A stretch of DNA of 64,000 bases, from positions 12,710,001 through 12,774,000 of the forward strand of contig NC_048555.1 of assembly GCF_902806685.2 (NCBI RefSeq). The letters are read 5' to 3'. This stretch comes from Maniola hyperantus. Taxonomy: Eukaryota; Arthropoda; Insecta; Lepidoptera; Nymphalidae. The notes under the pieces were generated by a model that was not told where the DNA came from, searched no databases, and saw only the letters and a list, made by a program, of their open reading frames with translations. Both the position numbers and the translations under genes were made by a program. Shown here piece by piece: positions 42,238-55,200 of the stretch. The first letter of the stretch is position 1, and each line of letters begins with the position of its first letter.

Positions 42238-43117
42238 GGACCACCAGATATTAATTACTTCTTTTCTGAGAGTACGGGATAGAGTATTGTTAGTGCGTAC
42301 TTTTAACATATGGATATCGGCTAGCTTGTGCCAACGGCCAATTTAAAGGTATCAGCTGCTTAAAGTATATAAAAACGTTACTTACTCATTTTTTCAAAGT
42401 CTGAGTGCTGATTTTTATGTATTTTAGCGTTTAAACTATCGTGAGTGATTTCCATTATACATGTATGACAAGCCGGCTTTACTCACGCAATTAGTCGACG
42501 TTAGCCCGACTAGTAGCCCGTTAGATTTTTATCAGTAACATTATTATAAATACGAAAGTGTGTTTGTTTGTTGGGTTGTCCTTCAATCACGTCGCAACGG
42601 TGCAATGGATTGACGTGAATTTTGCATGGGTTTAGATAAAGACCTGGAGAGTGACATAGGCTACTTTTTATCCCAGAAAATCGAAGAGTTCCCACGGGAT
42701 TTTTAAAAAAACTTATTCCACGTGGACGAAGTCGTGGGCATCAGTTAGTGTAGGTATATTTTCTGAGTATCATAATACAAAAATTATGACTCAGACTATA
42801 AGTATATTAAATGTGTCATTTTTTGTACGAGCTTTAAAGCGTCTGGCGGGAATTATTAGACAATTTGGCAGTAAAGAATATTAATTATCAGCAATATTCT
42901 GTAAGACATAATTAAAAATCAGCATTCAGACTTTAAGAAAATTAAGTAAGTAATGTTTTTACAAGGAACCCCTAGCAGTTGATGGGTTGATGGCTGATAC
43001 CTATAAATTGGCCGCTGGCTCAAGCTAGCCGATATAATGCGTACGTAAGTACACACTACCACTACTCTATCCCAAAAAATTTGTTTCTCAGAAAATACGT
43101 AGCGTCTGGTGGACCTG
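42238..43117. mobile_element. Foldback element upstream of NRF2
   Basis: About 190-210 bp at each end are inverted copies: the left has CTGAGAGTACGGGATAGAG, GATATCGGCTAGCTTG and GGTATCAGCTG; the right has the mirror CAGCTGATACC-like, CAAGCTAGCCGATAT and CTCTATCCC. A Helitron-like element (42532-42747) is nested inside. No coding capacity. Its right edge is about 105 bp before the NRF2 start codon, so it may overlap the promoter. Confidence 0.6.
42532..42747 (+). repeat. Helitron-like element, TTTCGCATTTATAAT family
   Basis: TCAGTAACATTATTATAAAT at the 5' end; the 3' end is degraded to CAGTTAG. Nested in the foldback element upstream of NRF2. Confidence 0.55.
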
Positions 43118-43221
43118 GGATGTTATTCTAAAGTCTAAACTTCGTTTTCTTTTTCTTTCATTAGTGGCATATTTAGGAAAGATTTAAAACCTTTTAATTA
43201 ATTACCTCAATAGTCGACAAA

Positions 43222-46200
43222 ATGCTTTCAATACGTAGTGCACTATTTCTAGTACTAATGCATCAGTGCAACGCAGTGATCTATTATTTAAACGGTAAGT
43301 ACCTACGAGTGTATAAGTCCCGCAAATTGCTAATGGGCGTGGCTGCTATTTTAGTGACGTCGCACTAGACTGAAGTTTCGAGCTGATGGTATATTTTTAC
43401 TTAAATATACGTTACCTATTCAAATTTGCACACCATAGTATGGTAGATTGTAGCTCGAAACAAAAATTGTAATTGACAACTTATAAATGTAACCTACAAT
43501 CAGCAAATAAATAATTTGTATTTGTATTTGTTAAGTGACGTCAAAATGACGTCATTTTGATGTAAATGACACATGGTTCCAGCGCGATAGCTATTTGCGG
43601 GACTTATACTACTGAAGTGTGTAATTATTTTAATGATTTGTTGTTTACCTACATGACATGATTAACCTTAGTTATTACAATTAAGTAACAATTAAGCCAG
43701 ATAATTTTATACTTAAGACGCAACACAGTATCTAAGTTTTCCATATCTAAATATATAAAAGGTAAAGGTGACTGACTGACTAACTGACTGATCTATCAAC
43801 GCACAGCACTAACTAATGCCCTGATCGGACTGAAATTCGGCATGTAGATAGCTATTATGACGTAGACATCCGCTAAGGAAGGATTTTTGAAAATTCAACC
43901 TCTAAGGGGGTGAAATAGAGGTTTAAAATTTGTGTAGTCCACGTGGACGAAGTCGCGAGCATAAGCTAGTTTAAAATAAACTTTGTAAATTAATTTTCAG
44001 CGACGGAATATAATCGGATGCCTCCTATATACCACGTGGATGATATTAACGCATGTTTACAAAAACCTAACGATGTGTATTGTACAATACACTTTAACTT
44101 GGTTTCTGATGAACGCAGTGAACTTCTAAACATTATCCAGGTAACTTATTTATTCATTTAATTTTTCGTTCTTGTTTCGTCAATTTCGTAGCGAAAAAAC
44201 AACAACACATTACAATCATACAAAAATACGATACAGCGTCTGTGTATCTCAATATTGTCAACCGTATATAGGGAATAGAACTGTGGTGACATCGGAGTCC
44301 CTTGAAGGATGCCTAAACGATACCATGTGGAAGGACTATAAATTGAAGATGAAAGTAGAGAAGCATTACTGCCATACATCATCATTATCAACCGATAGAC
44401 GTCCACTGCTGGACATAGGTCTCTTGTAGGGATTTCCACATGCCACAGTCTTCATCATGATCAACCCATCACCATCTCACTACAGAGCACGGGTCTCCTC
44501 TCAGAGTGAGAAGGGTCTTGGCCATAGTCTACCACGCTGGCCATGTACGGATTGGTAGACTTCACACACCTTTGTACATTATGGAGAACTCACAGGCATG
44601 CAGGTTTCCTCACGATGTTTTCCTTCACCGTTAAAGCAAGTGATATTAATTAATTAATTAAAACGCATATAACTCCGAAAACTTAGAGGTGCATGCCCGG
44701 GATCGAACCCTCGACCTCCGATTAGAAGGCGGACGTCCTAACCACTAGGCCATCACACCTTTTTTGCCACGGTCTTGCACCACCTGAATTCAGCGGCTCC
44801 TTGTGACTCGTTTGGTGTCGCCTGTCCTCCTAGAGCATCTATCGCTGCGCTTTCCGTTGCGAGGTCACCATTGTAGCATCTTGAAACCCCATCGTGTATC
44901 AGTTTTCCGAACTATGTGCCCTTATTTTATTCCAATACCGTTGTCTCCGTTAAACGGGACAGACAACGGGAACAGCGGGATAAGTTTTTAATTCTTCTTG
45001 CGTCGGTCCCTCAATGTTAAGAAGCGTGGCTCCCTCGAAAAATCACCTGCTTTACGATGTCACAATGTTGCGCCATGTTTCCCTGTTGGAGGCCGTACAG
45101 AAGGCATTGCAGAAGGGTGTGTCGACCGCTTCTCGAATCTGGTCGGACCAACGTCTCGGGTTTTGTCCGCGAGGTCTCTTTCCTCCGATGTTGCCAGTGA
45201 TCAGCAGTTTCTCTAAGCTACGCGAGTTTTTCCTAGCAATGTGACCGAAGTAGTCGAGCATCCGCCGCAGACAGATGTTGGACAGCCGCATCTTGATTTT
45301 CAAAGTTTTTAATAAATTTTTATAATTTTTATGATAGAGTTTTAGTGCTTTACCTAAACTGCAAGGAAATTCCTAAATAATTTTAAATACATATCAAAAA
45401 TTACGTAACCGGCAGGAATCAAACCTGCATCTTCTGGGTTCGCACCCGATGCCTTGACCACTCGGCCACGGTTTCGCTTACTGCCAGTGATGAAATTTGT
45501 GATATGTTATCAATGTTTTTATAAATTCATTCAAATCCCGCTGTCCCCGTTAACGGGGATGCGGCTAACAGGGACAGCGGGACTACACCCCCTGCCCATC
45601 TCATCATTGCTTTTTATCAAACATGGTTGTCGTCAAGCACAAGCCTGTCTCAAAATAAAATAAATAAATACACACATGTACCTATTGTTTTAATCCTTAT
45701 TTTACAATCATTTTGGCATTGAACTTTATTGCGATAACTTGCAAATTTTAGCGAACAAAATAATGTTGATTAATGGATAACAATCGATGACAAATTTTAA
45801 TGGAATAGTAAAAGAATTGCGGATGCAATTATTTAAATTAGGTATGTCATCAAATTCAGACATAAGCTTTAAATCCTCTCATTTATTTAAGTTATAATTT
45901 GTTAAGTCATAGAAGCACTAACTTTTTCCTACCTAAAGCATATAATGCGAAATTGTGTATGTTTGTTGGTTTGTCCTTCAATCACGTCGCAACGGTGCAA
46001 CGGATTGACATGATTTTTTGCATGCTACCTATCTACGTAAAAGTTTTAAACACCCTTGAAATTATTCATAATCAACATCATCATCAGCCTGTCGATGTCC
46101 ACTGCTGGACACCTTCCCTAAAGAACGTCACCACATCCGGTCCTCCGCCTTCCTCATCCAGCCATATCCCACCAGCCTCTTTATGTCGTTGGGCTATCGT

Positions 46201-49200
46201 GCTGGAGGGCGTCCCACACTACGTTTGCTTGTATGCAGTTTCCACTCAAGGACTGCCACTTTAGCTTGCTAATAGTTTGGGCTATATTAAATCAGTACCC
46301 TTATACACACAATATTAACACAATTTCGCATTTATAATGCGATATTGTGTATGTTTGTTGGTTTGTCCTTCAATCACGTCGCAACGGTGCAACGGATTGA
46401 CGTGATTTTTTGCATGCGTATAGATAAAACCTGGAGAGTGACATAGGCTACTTTTCATCCCGGAAAATCAAAGAGTTTCCATTGGATTTTAAAAAATCTA
46501 ATTCCGCGCGGATGAAGTCGCAGTCATCATCTAACTATCGCCTAAAATCATTTCATCTCCATAGAAGAAAGGATAAATCTGAAAATCTATACTTAAAATT
46601 ACAACGAGCTATATTTTGTTACCAGGGGGTAATCTCGAGACTATAATGATCCGATTTACTAATAGCTACATTTCATATTTTTTTAATTTTAATTCGTTAA
46701 GTTAACATTCATGTTTTCTTAATAAGTAAACCTATTTCAAAATCATTTTAGGAATATTCCGAAAAAACAACAACTCATTACAATCATACAAAAATACGAT
46801 ACAGCGTCTGTGTATCTCAATATTGTCAATCGTATATAGGGAATAGAACTGTGGTGACATCGGAGTCCCTTGAGCTATGCCTGAACGATACGATATGGAA
46901 GGACTATAAATTGAAGACGAAAGTAGAGAAGCATCACTGTCATACATTTTCTGATGAAATTACAGTGGACACTACTGATATTATAGTAGCAGTGGTTTTG
47001 CTGTCAATTCTTCTGCTTAATATTGTCGGAAGCATAACTGACACAGAATGTATGTCAAATGGAAAAGAAGGTAAGTATCTTTTCACAAAGAGCAGCTTTT
47101 ACTACAACCTGGCTTCATGTCTTTTTTTACATCTTTCTATTATTAACTGTCATATTCCGTTTAATTTCCATTATAATACGGCTTTACTCACGTATTTAGT
47201 CGACGTTAGCCCGACTCAGTTCGCAAACAACTCAGTTTGTAGTTTAAACACTAAAATATTTTGATTTCCTCTTCAACTTATCTTCAACTTCTTCTCGTTC
47301 TTCCTCTTCAACTTCTTAGCTTTTCTAGTTGACCCACCACATACGGGTTTTATTGGATTATATCATATTAAGCTTCAACTCTTGAATATAATTAATTTTA
47401 CAACAAATATTTCAGACAGAAGTCTACTGTCAAGCTTTTCAATACGCAGAAATTGGAAGAATCTCGTAAGAAACACAAAACACCCAGATCCACGATTACA
47501 GAGACTTAAAGGAATAGATTTTTGGAGGTAACCTAACCGCACAGGCGGTACACTTACCGCTTACACTTTATTAATCTAATTGTTTCATTAACACAAAGCT
47601 ATTTAAAGTTTACTTTCCAATGGTAACTTTTTTTGTTGATTTCAATCGTCCTGTGTAAACTCGGCACAATTGACATTTGTATACGTCACAGAATGCGTGC
47701 TTACGGTACAATGACAGAATCGCGACTGAGTGGGCGGAACGAACTTATGATCAACAGTTGCTAATATATTTTTAGCCGTTTGTACACCCGAACTCTCCGT
47801 CTAGGCAATTTAAAAGGTCTTTGATCCAAACCATAAAATCTTGGTAAAATTATTCACTGCGTAGAAAAAGTTTAAAATCGCTGAAATCAGCGATTTTTTA
47901 CTTACTTATATTAAACTAGCTGATGCCCGCGACTTTGTCCGCGTGGATTTAAGTTTTTAAAAATCCCGTGGGAACTCTTTGATTTTCCGGGATAATAAGT
48001 AGCCTTAAGCCTATGTACTTCCCCGGGATGCTATCGCTGTACTAAACTTCGTCAAAATCGGTTGAACGGATGGGCTGTGAAAGGCTAGCAGACATACAGA
48101 CAGATAGACACACTTTCGCATTTATAATATTAGTATGGACTAATAGTGGTTTGCCACGAACTAAGACCTCACGATATCCCATAATTCCCATAAGATAGTT
48201 TTAACTATATACACGCTGAAATTCTAATGGTTGTTTTCCCGAAGTGAAATGATTTTGTCATGGTATTACAATCGATTTATAAATAAAAAAAATAGTAGTG
48301 TCAAAAACAGCAAATTCACAATCGAGAAAACAAAACTCTAATGAGACCTCAGACCAATAGTAGTACCGCATGCGTGCAGGCTAGTTTATGCCGTATCACT
48401 ACGCGCGAGAATTCATATTGCTCTAAGCTTTTTCACTATATTGGCAGCGCGGTTCGAGTAGATGTACCTACCTACTATTCACGTAACGTTTAGTGAGTTA
48501 CTATGGTTTCTCACACTTTCGAGTTGATGATTATTTTTTTAATTTTTCCAAAGCAAAAAAAAAAATTATATAATTTTTATAGTGTTTCACCTACACTTGA
48601 AGGAAATTTCTAAATAATTTTAAATACACATCAAAAATTGCGAACCGGCAGGAATCGAACCCGCGTCTCCTGGGATCGCGCCCGACATACACATTACAAA
48701 TTTCGTCACTGGCAGTAAGCGGGCTGTAGCTTAGTGGTTAGAGCGTCGGGCGCGATCCCAGGAGACGCGGGTTCGATTCCTGCCCGTTCGCAATTTTTGA
48801 TGTGTATTTAAAATTATTCAAAAAAATATTATTTTTTAAGTTTAGCTCAAAATTTCGATGGTATTACCGAGGGCAAATCGTTCAGCCGCGGGAAGACAAC
48901 CACTAAAATTTCAGCGTGTAGGTAATTTTCATTTAAAATATGTGTTTAAGGTGCATCATACCGCTGGGTGTCATCATGGTGCACTGCGCGTTGCCTTTCC
49001 TGATAGCTGTTGACAACTCATATGACTTGGAAATGGTAACCTAAAAATGTTTTTTATTTTATGAACTAGCTGATGCTCGCGAGGATATAGGTTTTTAAAA
49101 ATCCCGTGGGAACTTTCCAAAAATACCACTTTTCTCCTCCTCCTCTCTCTCTCAACTCCTCTTTTTGAAAGTTGGTTAAGAAAGTAGCCTATGTCCTATG

Positions 49201-52200
49201 TTACTCCTTGGTTAATCCCCTTATCTGTGAAAGTTCCGTCAAAATAGGTTTAGCCGTTCCGAACATTAGCCCGTTCAAACAGATAACCACACAATTTTTT
49301 TGAGTTCTAGTTCTAAGTATGGGGAACCCCTAAAATTTATTGTTTTTTTTATTTTGTGTGAAAATCTTAATGCGGTTCACAGAATACATCTACTTACCAA
49401 GTTTCAACAGTATAGCTCTTATAGTTTCGGAAAAAAGTGGCTGTGACATACGGACGGACAGACAGACATACATACAGACATGACGAATCTATAAGGGTTC
49501 AGTTTTTTGCCATTTGGCTACGGAACCCTAAAAAGGTCCCGACTCAGCATGAATGCTATGTCTTGCACATATACAAAAACATACCTACAGCACTGGTTTT
49601 CAAAAAATTTTTCCAGAGCTTCTACACGGTGTCACAGCAGCTCATCGTGAATTCGTCGATAGCATTGCAGACTTACATGGTCATATCCGGGCTTCTGTTG
49701 TCTTATAAGATGGAGCTTTGTGCCGAAGACAGGCAGCTCAGCTGGTGGATGGTGCCGAGAGGAATCTTTATGAGATATTTGAGGTAGGTAAGTGAAGACC
49801 TCCCTGGCGCATGGGTAAGCGGTGCCGTCTTATAAGTGGAATGACCCGAGTTCGATTCCTGGCAGATTGGGAATATATATATTTCAAAATATTTATACAG
49901 GAAGATTTTTTTGGTTTTGCACATTTTTTTATGTTGTATAGAAACGAAATTTAATTAACACGTATTTTTTATTTTTTTATTTTACTTAAGAATACCAAAG
50001 TTATCGTTTACCAAAGATATCCACTTTTGAACAGATGATTAGGGTCACCCTACAAACGTTATCTTCAGCTGTTGATTAAAATACACGCACACCCGATGAC
50101 GCGCGCGGCGGCCGTTGACATCTGCGCGCTTTAATATCGTCTAAGATGTGAACTTGGTACTTTTTTTAAGGGAAAACGTGAGTCAGCTAGCGTGCTTATA
50201 GCGTGCTTTGTTTACGAACAGTATAACCATGATTTGCTTATTTAAAATAAGCAAATCATGGTTATACTAAGGTAAAAAAATTATTTCAAAAAAGGTACAA
50301 AATATGAATGGAAATGTGTTCTATTAACGATACAGAACCTCCCAAAAAAATTTGTGCAAAACCAAAAAAATCTTTCTGTATATTTCAAAAATCCTTTCTT
50401 AGCGGATGCCTACGTCGCGCGTCGTAATAGTTATCTGCATGCCAAATTTCTGCCCGATCGGTCCAGTAGTTTGAGCTGTGCGTTGATAGATCAGTCAGTC
50501 AGTCAGTCAGTCACCTTTTCCTTTTATATATTAAGACTACTACTAGTACTAGTACAACAATTAAGTAGATAAGTATATCAAACATTTTCAGACTTACGCC
50601 GGTGTATGCTGTCACCATAGCTGTGATGGCAACATGGTCCAAATTCATCGGAGCTGGCCCTTTTTGGGAAGTAAGTGTGTTTTTTTAGGGTTCCGTACCT
50701 CAAAAGGAAAAACGGAACCCTTATAGGATCACTTTGTTGTCTGTCTTTCTGTCTGTCTGTCTGTTTGTCAAGAAACCTACCTACTAAACCAAAACCGTGA
50801 ATTTAAGGTTAGATAACACTAAAAAAAATTAAATTGTGGTCATGAACTAATAATTAGAATTTTCAATTTTCTAAGTAATATAACTATATCAAGTGGGGTA
50901 TCATATGAAAGTTCTTCACCTGTGCATTCTAAAACTGTCTTTATCTATACCAATGCAAAAAATCATGTCAATCCGTTGCACCGTTGTGACGTGATTGAAG
51001 GACAAACAAACAAACTTTCGCATAATAAGGGTACTGATAGTTTATGCTGGTGTCTCCAGGTGTCAGCTGGATTGGTGAGGTACCAGTGCCGGAGCCGCTG
51101 GTGGCAGAACCTGCTCTACATCAACAACTACTTCTACAACTCGCAGTGTATCGTGGCAGCCTGGTATGGGACACACTATTATTGATAAATAGGATTCAAA
51201 AGGGCTTAAGATTTTGGCCTACCTAGTAGTCCGCCATTTTTCTTTTTTCCAAAATAGCGGCGACTCATATATCCCGTACTAGCTGATGTCCGCGACTTCG
51301 TACGCATGATGATGATCAACCCATCGCCGGCTCACTATAGAGCACGGGTCTCCTCTCAGAGTGAAAAGGTTTTGGCCGTTATTCTACCACGCTGGCTATG
51401 TGCGGATTGGTAGACTTCACACACCTTTGAAAACATTATGGAGAACTCTCAGGCATGCAGGTTTCCTCACGATGTTTTCCTTCACCGTTAAAGCAAGTGA
51501 TATTTAATTACTTAAAACGCACTTTCGCATTTACGATATGGGTAGGTTTTAAAAGCCTAAATCTATGCGGACAAAGTCATGGGCATTAGCTAGTAATAAT
51601 ATAATCTCCAGCGGTGTGTGAAGTCTGTCAATCCGCATTTGGCCAGCGTGATGGAATAGGGCTTAAACTCTTCTCATTTTAAGAGGAGACCCTTACTTAG
51701 TAGTGGATAAGTTGTGACAATGATCCATCATCATCATCACGATACCTCTTTGATGTAGGGTTCTTTAAGGGACGAATAAACCAAATTTCCCAAGTCAAAA
51801 GACATCAACGTACTTACAGCTCTTCTAATATACACGGCGTCTTTTTTTATATTAATATAGACCGGGTTGTTATTCTAAGTTTACAGACTACTAGATGATG
51901 CCCGCGACTTCGTCCGCGTGGATTTAGGTTTTTTAAAAATCCCGTGGGAACTCTTCGATTTTCCGGGATAAAAGGTAGCCTATGTCCTTCCCCGGGATGT
52001 AAGCTACCTCTGTACCAAATTTCATCAAAATCGGTTAAACCGTTGAGCCGTGAAAAGCTAGCAGACAGACGGACAGACAGACAGACACACTTTCGCATTT
52101 ATAATATTAGTATGGATAGCGCTTGGGTGCAATCAGACCTGCTGGCAAGTGATGATGCAGCCTAAGATAAGTTTTTTTTAATGGCCTTTCAAAACGTTTT

Positions 52201-55200
52201 CAAACGCGAAACAGCCATAGATAGAAGAATCAATTCATTACAAAAAAATAGTAAACATTGTAAAAAAATAAATAAACTAAAATTAAAATTAAATTTAAAA
52301 AAATTAAAAAAAAAGTATATTAAAATTAAATTAAAATTGAATTAAAATTAAATTAAAATTAAATAAAAATTGAATTAAAATAAGATTTATTTTTAGATGC
52401 AAATGAAAATACAAAAAACAAAAATACCAAACTTATTCTAGAACATAAAAATTACAAATCGAAAATATCATCTAAACCACCGCAACGAGGCAGGGTGCCC
52501 AGAACGCTGGCAGCGTTACCTCGTTGAATGGCCAGACTAATATGCTGACCGTGGTAGCTGCCAGATTATTAAAATTAAATTTAATTTAAATTAAATTAAA
52601 ATTAAATTAAAATTAAATTAAAATTAAATTAAAATTAAATTAAAATTAAATTAAAATTAAATTAAAATTAAATTAAAATTAAATTAAAATTAAATTAAAA
52701 TTAAATTAAAAATAAATTAAAATTAAAATTAAAATTAAAATTAAAATTAAAATTAAAATTAAAATTAAAATTAAAATTAAAATTAAAATTAAAATTAAAA
52801 TTAAAATTAAAATTAAAATTAAAATTAAAATTAAAATTAAAATTAAAATTAAAATAAATTAAGTTTTTTTTTTTAAGAAAAGCATTACTCGACGCATTTG
52901 GCCAGTTTTTTTTTACTTTACGTGGCATAGCAACGCATGCTGGGTACAGTTAGTCCATTATAAAAATAATATGGAATAAATTACTCACTAGTACTACCAA
53001 TCTAATCAAGGGATTGGGTCAAAAAATCAACAAAAACACCGAGTTCTTGTTCCAGGTATTTAGGAGTTGACATGCAGATGTTTGTCCTGGGAATCATCAC
53101 GTGCGTGGCGCTGCGGAGGGGGAGGCGCCGGGCCGCGGTCCTGGCGGTGCTCTTCCTCAGCGGCATCATCATACTAGCAGTTCACATCTACGTGCGAGAC
53201 CTGCACCCCATCATGATACTGGAACCTACGTATGTTTTACTAGCTTATGCTCGCAACTTCGTCCGCGTGGACTTCACAAATTTCAAACCCCTATATTTTC
53301 TCGCCCTTAGGGGCTGAATTTTCGAAAATACTTTCTTGGCGGATGCCCACGTTACAATAGCTATATGCATGCCAAATTTCAGCCCGATCTGTCCAGTAGT
53401 TTGAGCTGTGCGTTGATAGATCAGTCAGCCAGTCATTTGGTACAGAGCTAGCTTACATCCCGGAGGAGGACATAGGCTTACTCTTTTCATCTCGGAAAAT
53501 CAAAGAGTTAGATTTTCAAAAACTCTAAATCCATACGGACGGACGGTTTTGACGTTTGATAAAAAGTTACTGATTTGACTAGTTGTCAAATACCGTATGG
53601 CTTTAGCATCGTCGTACCTCTGTATGAACATATATCATATCCTTAAACTGTGCTATTGAGGCTTATCTCTATCTCTATATATAAAAATGAATCGCTAAAT
53701 GTGTTGCTGAACGCAAATCTCGAGAACAGCTGAACCGATTTCGCTAATTCTTTTTTATAATATTCCTTGAAGTACGAGGATGGTTCTTACGGAGAGAAAA
53801 ATATTTTTATAAAAAATATATTTTTTATATTCCCATGCAAAAGATTCGTAATATGGTAATAATACTTAAAAGTCAATTTGAACTTTAATACCATACCATA
53901 AAGTTTAAGTGTTAGTGGAGGGGTTCCGGGAAGGCTGACCCGGTGTCCCGAATAGCAGCATAAGTATTTAAAAAAAATTGAAAATTAAAGAATCGACTGT
54001 TAGGCGGTACGAAGTTCGCCGGGTCAGCTAGTTAAATAATAATATATAAATCAAGACGTACAAACATCGTCATTTGACATACTTTACCAAGGGCATCGAC
54101 TTTACATAGCACGTCAATGCCCCCACAATATGACGTCAATGCTAACAGCTAGTTTTCCATTTGTTAAATTATTTAAATTTTGACATTCCAGTGAAGCCAG
54201 CACGCTGTTTGAGAACGAGCCAGCTTTTAACGAGATATACAAAATGGGGCACGCGAATATACCTAGCTACATAGTCGGCCTTGCTCTAGGCTACCTAGTG
54301 TACAGGTTGCAGCAGCTTGACGTTGATATCAAGAGGTACAGAGTAAGTATTTTGACAGGTATAATGCACTCACTAGCCATTTGTGCACTACCCATCGGGG
54401 TATCTGTATGGGTACATACAGATTAAATGCGAAAGTGAGTGTGTTGGTTTGTTTTTCAATCATGCCGAAACGGAGCAACATGTTTCATCAAGGTGTTTTT
54501 TGAATGGATTAAATCTGGCGTGTGACATGGGCTATTTCTTACTTATATATTCTAAACTAAATGATGCCCGCGACTTCGTCCGCGTGGATTTAGATTTTAA
54601 AAAATCCCGTGGGAACTCTTTGATTTTCTTAGATAAAAAATAGCCTATGTCCTTCCCGGGGATGCAAGCTATCTCTGTATCAGATTTCGTCAGAATCGGT
54701 TAAACGGATAAGTCGTGAAAGGCTAGCAGACAGACAGTCACACTTTCGCATTTATAATATTAAAGTAAAGTAAAAGTAAAATATTCTTTATTGTACACCA
54801 AAACCAAAACAATAGACATATAACAAAGATAGCATGTACAAAAGGCGGCCTTATCGCTAAAATAGCGATCTCTTCCAGGCAACCTTAGGGTAGAGGATTA
54901 GGTCCCGCGGGATCCCGCATATTTGAAATTATTCACAGTAGTTCAACTTTTTGCCCCGTTTGTATATGTAAGATAAAGTATTAATTTTTTGATCTCATAG
55001 GGCTATAAGATCGAAAAATTAATACTTTATCTTATTTAAAATTATGTTATAAAATCGAATTGAAACTACAGGTTTTTGTTTAAAAAATCAAGTATTATTA
55101 ATTAAACATGTCTTACATTATGCAACAAAATTGTTTGTTTTCTAATAAAATAACAATGAAATTATAATTAAGTACGAGTAATTGTGTGCGAAACGGCAAC

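Noticed and set aside
45899..46264. 121-residue + frame
   Set aside because: Runs across a Helitron-like fragment and a retroelement tail; no conserved motif.
48712..48800. tRNA gene
   Set aside because: A and B boxes are present, but the anticodon arm and acceptor do not pair well, and the same sequence recurs as a SINE head with a shared tail.
52701..52928. Frame encoding (Asn-Phe)n
   Set aside because: Translation of an AT-only satellite.
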